Below, piece after piece: positions 20,956 through 30,710 of a stretch of DNA of 64,000 nt; positions within the stretch are counted from its first letter, which is position 1, and the number at the start of each line of letters is the position of its first letter. A program made the position numbers and the translations under genes. This DNA is from Pyrodictiaceae archaeon (GTDB lineage: Archaea; Thermoproteota; Thermoprotei_A; Sulfolobales; Pyrodictiaceae). Below the pieces are notes generated by a model. It was not told the origin of the DNA. It saw nothing but the letters and a program-made list of their open reading frames with translations, and did no database searches. The stretch lies in NCBI GenBank assembly GCA_027036135.1, contig JALVSY010000007.1:500880-564879 (forward strand), given 5' to 3'.

Positions 20956-21520
20956 AGCCCAGAACCCCGGATACCCTCTTCACTCCCTAAGCCAGGCAAT
21001 ATAGCTACCCCGCGAGGCCCCCTCTCCGGCACAAGTAACCAGGGAAAAGAAGACTGCACTACAGAAGGCACAGGGAAGCACTGCCCTAGTAGAACTGAAC
21101 CCCGGTCTCTTCCTGAGCAATATATGGTAGCAAGCGACGCTATTCCCGAGGCAGGGAACCAAGTACAGCGTATAGAGACGCGACACGGCAGTTACATGAT
21201 GCGTATAGAGAAACGAATAGTGACCCGCTGGAACAGTGCCTCATAATCACCCCGAGAGGCGTGTAATGAGCAAGAACCAGGAGAAGCAATACCAGCGCGC
21301 AAGGGAGAAGAGATGGTCCCCGTCTCTAGGAGCTTTCTTAACTCAGAGAGTACAAGGAGCGATCCTAGTGAGATGCCTCTACTTAGGCGGCAAAAATGCA
21401 GGAGTGTCTCATCCAGATATTAGATAGCATAAACGCGGTAAAGGTTGTCCTGGTTGTGTTTGCTAGAAGTCTCATAGTGTAGACTAGGTTTTAATAATCA
21501 TTAAATAGATCTGGGTACAT

Positions 21521-21886
21521 GTGGGTAAACTGCGCAACGTTTTGCTCACAGCACAAGTAGCTTTGGCTCCCTCTGTGCCTGAGAGGTACTTGGCTCCCAT
21601 TAAGGTGTATTGGGGAAGGAAGCTCGCGATGTCCGTCGCTTTGGAGTTTAACCCTGTGACGATAATTAATAGGGCTGTCGACGAGTTACCTAAAGCTATT
21701 GATGCAGGAGCTGAAGTTTACCGGGTTCTCGAGAAGGGTACTAGGCGGCTTAGGAGCTTCTACGAGCTATTGGTCGGTGGAGCTGATATAGAGGCTGTTG
21801 CCGGCAAGGCCCAGGCACTGAGGCGGGATGAGCTTAGCCGCCTACTCCGCACCGAGATACACCTGCTCTCCGCAGAGCCGGGATGA
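21521..21886 (+). CDS. Hypothetical helical protein
   Basis: 121-aa ORF overlapping the next gene by 4 nt (ATGA). Confidence 0.55.
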   Translation: MGKLRNVLLTAQVALAPSVPERYLAPIKVYWGRKLAMSVALEFNPVTIINRAVDELPKAIDAGAEVYRVLEKGTRRLRSFYELLVGGADIEAVAGKAQALRRDELSRLLRTEIHLLSAEPG

Positions 21887-22314
21887 CGAGAATAGTTCAG
21901 AGGCTTGCGGGTAGACAAGCAGTAGCGACGCTGCAAAGGCTCCTATGGAGCGCTACTAGAATCCTACACCTAGCCTACCTCGCTACCGGGAGAAGCGATG
22001 CGAGAGACACGGCAATGCTGCTCTACTCCCTCGAGAAAGTAGCGGGGAGAGAGATGGTCGAGAGGCTTGGCTACTTACTCGCATCAGCTACTCTGATGAC
22101 CCGCGGGAGGAGAGAGGAGGCACTAGCACTGGCAGCATACGCTACCAGAGACCTACTAGTCACCGCGCCCAAGTCGCCGCTGAGAAACACAGAGGCCTGG
22201 AGGAGTGCTCTCCAATTAACATACCTGCTTGAGGTGGGCAGCGACGTGGATGGAAGACTCCTCGAGACGTGGGGCCTCGGCAGGGCCCTAGAACAAGTCT
22301 ACATGGAGGGCTAA
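21883..22314 (+). CDS. Hypothetical helical protein; candidate partner of the downstream PIN gene
   Basis: 143-aa ORF overlapping the upstream ORF and the PIN frame. Confidence 0.5.
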   Translation: MTRIVQRLAGRQAVATLQRLLWSATRILHLAYLATGRSDARDTAMLLYSLEKVAGREMVERLGYLLASATLMTRGRREEALALAAYATRDLLVTAPKSPLRNTEAWRSALQLTYLLEVGSDVDGRLLETWGLGRALEQVYMEG

Positions 22315-22994
22315 GGGGGGCAACCGTAGAAGAGACGCTAAGAGTACTCATAGACACTAATATCCTGGCCCACATTTTCGCCAAGGGCTCGGGTAGGCTT
22401 AGCTTCTGGGCTAGAGCCCTCCTAGTAAGAGAACTCCTTGGGAGAAACGACACGATTATTGTGGTATACGAGGAACAAGTAGAGTACGAGATAAGGCGTG
22501 CACTAGACAACATGATAGTAACCGGTGCTATAACAGTTGAGCCAAAGCTCGAAGCCATAAGGAACATTTACAGAGACTACAGTGACCTTATAAATAGCTG
22601 CGTAGAGCTCGGCAAGTGCAAGGTAGCAAAGAGACAAGAAAGCCACATCGCACGAGCGGCAAGCTTAAACAGGTAGCTAGAGGCATGTCGTCTAAGACTA
22701 AGAGGGAACATAGGCAGCGACTTAATACTAATAGCAGCGGCGGAGGAACAAGAAGCGGTAATACTGACTAGCGACGTATCCACAATGTACCGAGCCTACC
22801 GCGAATGCCTACACAAAAGAGTAAGAATACCCTCAATGTACCTACTCGAAGTAGACGAGAACACTAGGACACTGAGGTACCACGTATGTGGACAAACTAT
22901 ATCCCCGCTGGAAGAGGCCCTCAATAATACAGCCAAAAACACTAGGCATAAACCGGGACACAACAATACGAGAGTGCTAGGTGAAACAAACTAA
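22269..22994 (+). pseudogene. PIN-domain protein interrupted by one in-frame TAG at 22674-22676
   Basis: RVLIDTNILAHIFAKGSG...ARAASLNR*LEACRLRLRGNIGSDLILIAAAEEQEAVILTSDVSTMYRAY; same frame open on both sides. Confidence 0.75.
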
Positions 22995-23070
22995 CCGTAA
23001 ACAAGTAGACACGATTCTCCTGAAGCCTCTAGAGTAAGAGTATGTTCTTGTTAATGCACTATTATCCTAT

Positions 23071-23080
23071 ACCTATAGGT
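23071..23080. promoter_or_regulatory. Candidate operator palindrome ACCTATAGGT upstream of vapB-1
   Basis: Perfect 10-bp palindrome within TATACCTATAGGTGGTATA; recurs at 24124. Confidence 0.5.
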
Positions 23081-23149
23081 GGTATAAGGAACGTACTGCG
23101 GCTTGGGTAGGCTTATTGGTGGTTATCCGTGGCTCCCTTGATAGAGGGT

Positions 23150-23401
23150 ATGGGCTTGGGTAGTTATGTGACTGTCTCTGTGAAGGTGAGGCGGGAACTT
23201 AAGGATGAAGCTGAGAGACTGGGTATCAAGCTATCTGAGGTTCTTCGACGGGCGCTTGAGGAGGAGGTTGAGAGGCGTAGGCTGGAGATGCTTAAGAAGG
23301 AGCTTGAGGAGCTAAGCGATGCCCTAGAGAGGATAGACGTGGAGCGATTTGTGAAGTATATTAGGGAGGATAGGGAGAATGACCGAGAGGTTATTGTTTG
23401 A
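23150..23401 (+). CDS. VapB-like antitoxin (intact); ORF-track start is GTG 23129
   Basis: MGLGSYVTVSVKVRRELKDEAERLGIKLSEVLRRALEEEVERRR. Confidence 0.8.
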   Translation: MGLGSYVTVSVKVRRELKDEAERLGIKLSEVLRRALEEEVERRRLEMLKKELEELSDALERIDVERFVKYIREDRENDREVIV

Positions 23402-23786
23402 CGCCTCCTCCCTAATATACGCTCTTAAGCTTAGAAGACTAGATGTACTTCGTGATAACCATGTTCAATGGCTTACAATTTACGAGGCCTTGAACGGGCT
23501 TTGAAGGGAAGCTAGCCTAGTTAAATCAATTAGCGCTGAGAAGGCAGTGGCCCTAGCCAGGGTGTTTGGCAAGGTACTAGGACATATGAGTATTCTTAGC
23601 CCCCGCGGCCTTGAAGAGGAAATCCTAAGGACTGCACTAGAGCATGGAGTAACCGTATACGATGCATCCTATATAGTATTGGCAAGGAAAATGGCCTCAT
23701 ACTCGTAACAGAGGATAAAAAGCTAAGAAACAAAAGCAGCGGAAATAATCACTGTAAAAAGCCTAGAAGAAATCGTCAAGAAATAA
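23379..23786 (+). pseudogene. VapC-like PIN toxin with one nonsense and two frameshift lesions
   Basis: MTERLLFDASSLIYALKL...YEALNGL*REASLVKS...VTVYDASYIVLARK/NGLILVTEDKKLRNK/KAAEIITVKSLEEIVKK*; TGA 23502-23504, A-runs 23688-23691 and 23732-23735. Confidence 0.8.
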
Positions 23787-24123
23787 TAAGGTACTAGGTT
23801 CTTGCCAGGGTCTTAAAGAGTACAGAGACTAGTAGAGAGTATGTCATCAATGATAAGGACGTGGCAAGGACACCTCAATGCTTAGCAGCGACACGGGAAC
23901 CTGACGGCTTTAATCGCAGTTGATCTGATGCTGTTCCATATCCCTATGCCTCTAATTGCAGCGATAATTGGAGTTGTTGAAGAGTATCATCTTGTGGTTT
24001 AGGCGGTGGCTGCCTGGGAGCTGGAGGGCTTGGGAGTGATTGGTTGAGGACTTGGCGGCTTTCTTGGCTGTGGATGGGGGCTGCGTTGGTGAACTGGTGG
24101 CTGGTAGACCTTATATGTGGTCT

Positions 24124-24133
24124 ACCTATAGGT
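24124..24133. promoter_or_regulatory. Candidate operator palindrome ACCTATAGGT upstream of vapB-2
   Basis: Same 10-mer as 23071-23080; lies just after TTATAT and 12 nt before GTG 24146. Confidence 0.5.
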
Positions 24134-24145
24134 GGTATTTTGGCG

Positions 24146-24380
24146 GTGGCTGTGGGCTATGTTACTGTTTCTGCTAAGATTCCTCGCAAGCTGAAGGAGC
24201 TGTCTTGACATGTATGGGATTAAGCCTGGCCCGGTGATCCGGAAGGCTCTGGAGGAGGAGGTTAGGAAGCGCATGCTTGAGGAGATCGAGGCCCGGGCTA
24301 GGGAGCTGGGCAGCAGGGTCTCCCATATACCTGACGAGGAAATCGCTAAGCTGATACGCGAGGATCGAGGAAAGAGGTAG
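24146..24380 (+). pseudogene. VapB-like antitoxin disrupted by a frameshift near 24200-24210
   Basis: VAVGYVTVSAKIPRKLKEL / MYGIKPGPVIRKALEEEVRKRMLEEIEARARELGSRVSHIPDEEIAKLIREDRGKR* in another frame. Confidence 0.75.
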
Positions 24381-24388
24381 GCAGGGGG

Positions 24389-24790
24389 ATGTATTTATTC
24401 GACGCGAGCGCCTTGGTGAACCTGGTTAAGAAGGGCAGGGTTAAACCACTCGCCAAGGGGGCTACACTAGATCTGGCACTCTATGAGTCCCTGAACGCCC
24501 TGTGGAAAGAGTACAGACTGCTGGAGAGGATCGACGAAGAGACAGCACTGAGGTTCGTGGACATTATCAGCGACGTGTTCAGCGTTATAGATGTGTTGTC
24601 GGTGAGGGGCCTTGAGAGAGAAGTCTTTGAGCTAGCAGCTAGGGATGGCTTCACGGTGTACGATGCATCCTACCTATACGTGGCGATGAAGAATGGCTAC
24701 ATGCTCGTAACCGATGACAAGGAGCTTAGAAACAAGGCCTCAAAATACGTAGAGACAGTCTCCAGTAACGAGCTAGCAGATAGACACTAA
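24389..24790 (+). CDS. VapC-like PIN toxin (intact)
   Basis: MYLFDASALVNLVKKGRVKPL...YESLNALWKEY...FTVYDASYLYVAMKNGYMLVTDDKELRNKA. Confidence 0.88.
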   Translation: MYLFDASALVNLVKKGRVKPLAKGATLDLALYESLNALWKEYRLLERIDEETALRFVDIISDVFSVIDVLSVRGLEREVFELAARDGFTVYDASYLYVAMKNGYMLVTDDKELRNKASKYVETVSSNELADRH

Positions 24791-25126
24791 GTTTATGGAA
24801 GAGGGGTTCTCGCAGAGCAGCTACACCGCTACCTCCGAGCCCGAGAAGAGATATCTGGGACTTTCTACCCGAAGAGGCAACACTTAGTAGTTAGCGATTT
24901 AGCACTTGTTGTTGCCTGGCTGGGAATGACTTCTCAACGTTTCACGGCCGAGTTTCTTCTTCAATGCCCGGTATAGTGCATGCCGCGGCAACTGCTTTTG
25001 GGCATTGCTGACGCGTTTTAAAGCCTTGCCCCCGGGTCTTGTTTACATGCAATACAATTATAAGTACAGAGGGATACAATCTATAGTTCTCGGTTCTGCT
25101 TCCATCTTGGTTTAAGGTAAGAGGCG

Positions 25127-25678
25127 TTGCCTGTGACGTACAAGGTGCTTGTTCCGAGGAAATTTGTGCTGGAGACCGGTGACGTGGTAGCTCTTACCGA
25201 GAAGGATGCCGAGAGGCTTGCTAGGGATACTGTATTTAGGCTCTGGGTTCCCGACATCGGTTCCGTTCACGAGTATCTTGTAGAGGCCCAGGGCTTTGAA
25301 AAAGCTCTCCCAGCGATGCCGAAGGGAGAGAAGTATAGCCTACGTAGAGCCATAGATAATGCTTGGGAACTCCACCTAAGACTCTATGATGACGGCTTTA
25401 TTGATGCCGAGGTCGAGGTTAGGAGAGAATACATAGAGCACTTGACATCGGGTCAGAGACTCAACATAGTATACGAAGCGTATGACTCGTACAAAGGCGT
25501 ATACGATAAGCTTCACTTATGGTACGCGCCTTCGCGTAGCTGGGTGATAGGCATAATTGATAACTTCAGCCTGGAGTTGCACGAGCCGGGCAGACTGATT
25601 CCCTGGAAACCCATAGTCCTCGGCGTGGCAGCAGGCATACTAGTTACATATAGGTTGTTAAAGCCGCGAAAACACTAG
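25127..25678 (+). CDS. Hypothetical protein with C-terminal membrane anchor
   Basis: 183-aa ORF ending WKPIVLGVAAGILVTYRLLKPRKH. Confidence 0.65.
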   Translation: MPVTYKVLVPRKFVLETGDVVALTEKDAERLARDTVFRLWVPDIGSVHEYLVEAQGFEKALPAMPKGEKYSLRRAIDNAWELHLRLYDDGFIDAEVEVRREYIEHLTSGQRLNIVYEAYDSYKGVYDKLHLWYAPSRSWVIGIIDNFSLELHEPGRLIPWKPIVLGVAAGILVTYRLLKPRKH

Positions 25679-25890
25679 GGTCAATACCCTCCCTTAAGCC
25701 ATGAAGCCTTGTAGAAATGGCTTCCCGTAGAGGATGGTTCCCGGCTCTTCCTATATGGACTCCTTTGGCTAAGTAGTACTGTCTCTGGTAGGCCGGCCTA
25801 CCTAGCTTATGGTAAGTGTTAAAGCAGGGATACCCGGTCCTCGCCGGGAAGAGTGGCGAGGTGAGGGATAGAATTACTGGCTCGAAGCGA

Positions 25891-27198
25891 TCCATGAGGA
25901 ACTTCACGGAGGTTCTTGACTCTGCTAGGTGGGGGCCGCTTCATTGGAGAATATTCGCTGTGATTGCCGACAATTATTTCTTTGACGGTATCCTGTTTTC
26001 TATTGCGCCTCTTCTCCTCTACCTAGTGGCACCGCCAAGCGTTGCCTCGCTAATATTTGCCCTAAACCTGTTAACCGAGTCCCTCGGAGCCATTGTTCTC
26101 GGGAAGCTCTCCGACACGTATGGTAGGCTAAAGATATTCGCCGTCTCAATGGCCCTGGAGGCTGGCAGCCTTGTAGCATTATTCTTCCTCTACAGAGATG
26201 TCGTTGCACTAGCAGTACTTACCAGTATAATAACGTTCAGTATAGGGGGAGAGTTCGGCTCATCCTATGCAATGATGGCCGAGTTGTCACCAGCCAATCA
26301 TAGGGGGAAGGCAATACTCCTAGCAACCAACTTCTGGAACCTAGGTAGCATGCTCATAGCTGCTCTCAGCATACTGTATGCTAGGCTATCCTCCTCGCCA
26401 ATACTACAAGTCAGGTATCTCCTCGTAACCGCCCTAGGCGTCGCGATAGGAGCTGGTCTTGCTAGGCTCCTTTTACCGGAATCGCCTAGGTGGCTCGTGC
26501 TAAGGGGGAGGATAGAGGACGCAGAGAAGGTAGTCAAGAAGATAACTGGCTACAAGGGTGAGATAGGCTTCTACCTCCCAAGGGAAAGCGGAATCGGCGT
26601 CAAAGAGGCGCTTAGCAAGTACCTCTTTAGATTCATAATACTAGCAATCGTTACTATATCAATATACATAACCTACGACATAACAGCGTTTTATATACCT
26701 TATGCTCCTCACTTCAGCTTCGGGGAGAGGATAGTCAGCTATGTTATCCTCTACTCGAACCTGGGCTCATTCATTGGCGCATTTATGCTAGTACCATTAA
26801 TAGATAGGAGTCGGAGGATATCCATAACCTCTAGCCTCCTAGGAGGCCTAGTCACGTCGATATTCCTCCTCATAGCTAATGAGACGAGGAATATACACCT
26901 CTTCTATGCGATGCTTTTCCTCAACATGGTCTTCAATGAGTGGGCCTGGGCCAGCCTAAGCGTCCTTGAGAGCGAGCTATTCCCGACTGGTACGAGATCC
27001 AGCGTCATAGGGCTCCTAGTCGCGCTCCAAGGAATAAGCGGTGCACTAATCGTCTATCTTGGCCTCAGGGCAAACGTCGTGGCTTTATTCGCATCAGTAA
27101 TCACTCTATGGGCTCTAGGCCTAGCAGCATCAATAATGTGGCACATAAAGGGTGTTGAGAGCGCGAGGCGCGGGATAGAGGAACTGGTGAAGCAGTAA
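25891..27198 (+). CDS. MFS transporter, sugar-transporter-like
   Basis: LGKLSDTYGRLKIF; LLPESPRWLVLRGRIEDAEKVV; ~12 TM; ORF track starts at 25816, likely start MRNFTEVLDSARWGPLHWR. Confidence 0.9.
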   Translation, partial: SMRNFTEVLDSARWGPLHWRIFAVIADNYFFDGILFSIAPLLLYLVAPPSVASLIFALNLLTESLGAIVLGKLSDTYGRLKIFAVSMALEAGSLVALFFLYRDVVALAVLTSIITFSIGGEFGSSYAMMAELSPANHRGKAILLATNFWNLGSMLIAALSILYARLSSSPILQVRYLLVTALGVAIGAGLARLLLPESPRWLVLRGRIEDAEKVVKKITGYKGEIGFYLPRESGIGVKEALSKYLFRFIILAIVTISIYITYDITAFYIPYAPHFSFGERIVSYVILYSNLGSFIGAFMLVPLIDRSRRISITSSLLGGLVTSIFLLIANETRNIHLFYAMLFLNMVFNEWAWASLSVLESELFPTGTRSSVIGLLVALQGISGALIVYLGLRANVVALFASVITLWALGLAASIMWHIKGVESARRGIEELVKQ

Positions 27199-27230
27199 TG
27201 AAAATCCTTCCACGCACTAAGAACAGAGAG

Positions 27231-27440
27231 CTATATATAGCCTAGCGCTCTTAGTCTCTCCTTCACCTTTTCTTCGTCCTCTTTGCTCATTTCAGGGGTT
27301 TCTTCCTCTGTTCCAAGGGCTTCCTGTAGTAGGAACTCTACTAGCTCCTCTACCGTGTTAAAGCCTCCCTGTTCCTCTATGAATTGCTTTGCTTTCTCGT
27401 AAAGCTCCTTGCTTATAGCTATGGTTACTTTCTCGGCCAT
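27231..27440 (-). CDS. Small ribbon-helix-helix/CopG-like protein
   Basis: MAEKVTIAISKELYEKAKQFIEEQGGFNTVEELVEFLLQEAL...ERLRALGYI. Confidence 0.7.
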   Translation of the reverse strand: MAEKVTIAISKELYEKAKQFIEEQGGFNTVEELVEFLLQEALGTEEETPEMSKEDEEKVKERLRALGYI

Positions 27441-27460
27441 GTCTCGTTCCCTGGTCTTGG

Positions 27461-28819
27461 TTATTTGTGCTGGGTTATTATTTGTTCTAGGTGACTTCTT
27501 ATCTTCTCTATCCTTATCTCGCCACGGTTACCCTTCTCTAGGGTCTCCTCTGGGTCGTAGACTGTGTAGACGCCATGCCAATCATGCACCGCGTCGTCTG
27601 GTCCTCGGTCGTTCTCCTCTAGGTAGTTGGTTGGCCAGCCCAGGGTCCCGGCTGGGCGCCACCATAGGTCGTCTAGGTAGAGCATGAGGTCTGGCGGATC
27701 CCCATTGACCTCGGGGTATATCTCGGCTGGGCGGTAGGCCTTGTTTAGCCATTGCTCGTTGCTTGGGCCCTTGATTTTCTCTAGGTCTCTGCGTAGCTGC
27801 TCTAGTGTCTCCTCGTAATACTTGGGCTCAACGGCGCCCTTTTTCTCCCTGCCCTTGAGGTTTATGAATACTCTGCTATAGTATCCTCCCCACGCCCAAG
27901 CAATAGTATGCTCCCAGTCCACCATGTCCTCGCGTAAGTCGGTGCCCGGTTTCAGCCCAGCCGGGTCTACTTTTAGCTTGAGGTAGCCTTGCTCGATTAG
28001 CCACTGATTTAGGAGGAAGGCCCCCTTCATTGCCTTTATCCCGTGGTCGCTCACTATAACGATTACCGTGTCTCTTGGCAGTTTCCTGTGTAGTTTCTCG
28101 AACCACTCGTCTATCCTTCGGTAAACCTCTGGTACTACCTTGCTGTATTCGGGGTGGTGCTCGTACCTTGGGTGGGTTTTGTCAAAGTATCTCCAGAAAG
28201 CGTGGTGGGCGCGGTCAACGCTTATCTCTACGTGGATGAATATGTCCCATTGCTTCCTCGTAGCAAGGTACTCTACTTGGCGCAAGTGGTTGTCAAGCAT
28301 CTGTAGTAGCTCTCTAGCCACCCGGGACTTGTCGTGGCTCCGATAAACTATGTCGAACCTTGTCGGCCCAGTCGCGGCCTCTAACTCCTTTCTCAGCCAT
28401 GGGGGGAAGGTGTAAGGCTTCTCCGGCCCAGGCGTAGTGAAGTCCGTGACCATGAAGCCATGGACAGGCTTCGGAGGGTAAGTCGGGGGTACTCCGTAGA
28501 GGCCTACTCTTAGACCCCTCTTCCCCGCCCAGTCCCAGATGGTCTCGGCCCGTATGCTCCTGCTATTCACTATATAGTAGCTGAACTCCCCTGGGCGGCG
28601 GTGTCTGAACCCGTAGACGCCTAGCTCTCCCGGCGTCTTGCCCGTGAACATGGTCATCCAGGCGGGAACCGTTATGGGTGGGTGGCAGCTCCTCATAATG
28701 TATCTCTGCGACTCTGCTACTAGGCCAGAGATGTAGGGGAAGTAGCGCTCACCAAGCTCGGTATAAAGCACGCTAGGAGGCAACGAGTCCAGCCCGAGGA
28801 CGAAGACTCTTCTAGTCAT
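27461..28819 (-). CDS. Type I phosphodiesterase / nucleotide pyrophosphatase-like (AlkP superfamily)
   Basis: VFVLGLDSLPPSVLY; PPITVPAWMTMFTGKTPGELGVYGFRHR; VIVSDHGIKAMKGAF. Confidence 0.9.
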   Translation of the reverse strand: MTRRVFVLGLDSLPPSVLYTELGERYFPYISGLVAESQRYIMRSCHPPITVPAWMTMFTGKTPGELGVYGFRHRRPGEFSYYIVNSRSIRAETIWDWAGKRGLRVGLYGVPPTYPPKPVHGFMVTDFTTPGPEKPYTFPPWLRKELEAATGPTRFDIVYRSHDKSRVARELLQMLDNHLRQVEYLATRKQWDIFIHVEISVDRAHHAFWRYFDKTHPRYEHHPEYSKVVPEVYRRIDEWFEKLHRKLPRDTVIVIVSDHGIKAMKGAFLLNQWLIEQGYLKLKVDPAGLKPGTDLREDMVDWEHTIAWAWGGYYSRVFINLKGREKKGAVEPKYYEETLEQLRRDLEKIKGPSNEQWLNKAYRPAEIYPEVNGDPPDLMLYLDDLWWRPAGTLGWPTNYLEENDRGPDDAVHDWHGVYTVYDPEETLEKGNRGEIRIEKIRSHLEQIITQHK

Positions 28820-28907
28820 CTTGGTTAATACACCCCGCAGGACAACAACCTGGTGAGGAGCCCTAGGACTGGATAATAAATTGAGAAGATGTCTTGACTC
28901 TACGCCT

Positions 28908-29465
28908 CTACTTGCTTACATAGTTTATCTTCTCAAGTATTAAGCCTAGGAGCTTCTCAGTGTTCTCCTCAACGGTATTGTTAACAGTGTCTAGGACTAT
29001 GTCCGGGTTCTCGGGTGGCTCGTAGGGGTCGCTTATCCCGGTGAAATGCTTAATCTCCCCCCTCAGCGCCTTCTTGTACAAGCCCTTCGGGTCCCGTTTG
29101 ATGCACTCTTCCAGGGGGCACTTAACATAGGCCTCTATGAAGGGAGCCTCCTCCTCAACAATCCTCCTAACCTCTGCCCGGACATCGCGGTAGGGCGAGA
29201 CGAAGCTACACAGGACTATCACGCCGTTCCTAGCCAGTAGCCTGGCTATCCACGCGACTCGTAGGAGGTGTCTTCGGCGCTCCTCCCTGGTATAGCCGGC
29301 ATCGGGGTTAATGGTTCTCCTAACCCAGTCGCCGTCAAGAACCTCTACGCGGTACCCCATGGCTCTCAGCTTGTCGGCAACTCTAGTAGCTATTGTGGTC
29401 TTCCCGCTACCGGGCAGCCCAGTGAGCCAGACAACGAGGCCACGGTCAAGGCACTTAGCAGGCAT
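28908..29465 (-). CDS. cysC: Adenylylsulfate (APS) kinase
   Basis: GLVVWLTGLPGSGKTTIATRVADKL; VEVLDGDWVRRTINPDAGYTREERRRHLLRVAW. Confidence 0.95.
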   Translation of the reverse strand: MPAKCLDRGLVVWLTGLPGSGKTTIATRVADKLRAMGYRVEVLDGDWVRRTINPDAGYTREERRRHLLRVAWIARLLARNGVIVLCSFVSPYRDVRAEVRRIVEEEAPFIEAYVKCPLEECIKRDPKGLYKKALRGEIKHFTGISDPYEPPENPDIVLDTVNNTVEENTEKLLGLILEKINYVSK

Positions 29466-29537
29466 GTCTTAGCAACCCCTCCAACTATGCACTTCCAAAG
29501 GGGACTAAGTATCCATTGCTCACTGTTAGAGGCCTCT

Positions 29538-30326
29538 TTATAGCCCTGCCAGCACCTGGGCTATCTTCATGAGCGCAACTATTACCATGGTTGCTGCCAG
29601 CGCCCTTTGCGCTAGTACTGTCCGTGTCCTTCGGAGCAAGTGGGCTGCGAGAGGCGTAGCTACGAGAGCACCAAGGGCAAGTACAAGGGCCATTAATGGG
29701 TCTAGGTGCCCTGATAGTGTGTATACGAGGGCTACGAGCACAAATGCCGGAAGCTTGACCAGTGGTGTAACGGCTATAGCGCTTCGGAGATCAAGGCCTA
29801 TTTTCCTCTGAGCAAGCACTACTACCGCGCTGTAGCCCCCGCCTATGAGCGCCTTGTATGCCCCGGCGAGCACGCCATAGAACACTGCTACCCAGCTCAT
29901 ACTCGTCGGTGAGGGGTCTTCTCTGTGACTATGTATGCTCATGTACAGCATCGTTGCTAGGGCTAAGAGGAGTACAGAATATGATGAGACCACTACGCTA
30001 CGAGGGAGCTTGGCAGCTATGGTAGAGAGCCCTAGTGCTGCTATGAGCGACGCGGACGCGAATAACGCTAGTGCTCTTCTAGCCTCGATTGCTTTAGGGG
30101 AAATATTGCCTAGCCTATGATGCATAGCTAGCACCGGCAACGCGGAAACAACTTGTGCTAATGCGGCGGCGCCAGCCACGCTGCGCGGATCATAGCCCAG
30201 TACACCGCAGAGGACTAGGCTAGCTACTAGCCCGAACCCCGCGGCAAAGGAGTAATCGAGGAGCGCTGCCACGAACCCTGTGACGAGCCAAAGCGTTACC
30301 GAGGCATAGCTCATTACTAGTTTCAC
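29538..30326 (-). CDS. TauE/SafE-family (TSUP) sulfite/organosulfonate exporter-like permease
   Basis: ~8 TM; two-repeat pattern with GVLAGAYKALIGGGYSAVVVL. Confidence 0.75.
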   Translation of the reverse strand: MKLVMSYASVTLWLVTGFVAALLDYSFAAGFGLVASLVLCGVLGYDPRSVAGAAALAQVVSALPVLAMHHRLGNISPKAIEARRALALFASASLIAALGLSTIAAKLPRSVVVSSYSVLLLALATMLYMSIHSHREDPSPTSMSWVAVFYGVLAGAYKALIGGGYSAVVVLAQRKIGLDLRSAIAVTPLVKLPAFVLVALVYTLSGHLDPLMALVLALGALVATPLAAHLLRRTRTVLAQRALAATMVIVALMKIAQVLAGL

Positions 30327-30441
30327 CGGAGTAGTTATTAATTAGATTTAATTATGTCTCCCTACGTGGCCTAAGAGGCAGGCATTAATAAGATTTAATT
30401 AATCAGCTACGTATTGCTCCCTTCCCGGGGCGCTAGGAGAC

Positions 30442-30678
30442 ATGGGCGAGCAGGCTAGGCGCGCCAAGTACACCACTGTCTCGATACCTGTCACTCTCTA
30501 TGAGAGGATTAAGCGCCTCATAGAGGGAACAGGCTTCACGAGCGTATCCCAGTTCGTCGCCTATGTTTTGAGAGAAGTTGTCGCGGAGATGGAGGAGGAG
30601 AAGTTAAGGAGCGAGACTGTTACCGAGGAGGAGAAAAGGGCTATTATTGAGAGGCTTAAGCGCCTAGGCTACCTCTAA
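30442..30678 (+). CDS. Small ribbon-helix-helix/CopG-like protein upstream of sat
   Basis: AKYTTVSIPVTLYERIKRLIEGTGFTSVSQFVAYVLREVV...IIERLKRLGYL. Confidence 0.75.
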   Translation: MGEQARRAKYTTVSIPVTLYERIKRLIEGTGFTSVSQFVAYVLREVVAEMEEEKLRSETVTEEEKRAIIERLKRLGYL

Positions 30679-30710
30679 TCCCAAGGGTTATAAGCAAGGG
30701 GTGAACTGCC

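Noticed and set aside
22160-22567. 135-aa minus-strand ORF over the PIN locus
   Set aside because: Opposes well-supported PIN and upstream frames and has no protein-like motifs
22674-22676. TAG in the PIN gene as pyrrolysine
   Set aside because: No Pyl machinery or methanogenesis genes seen; nonsense mutation is simpler
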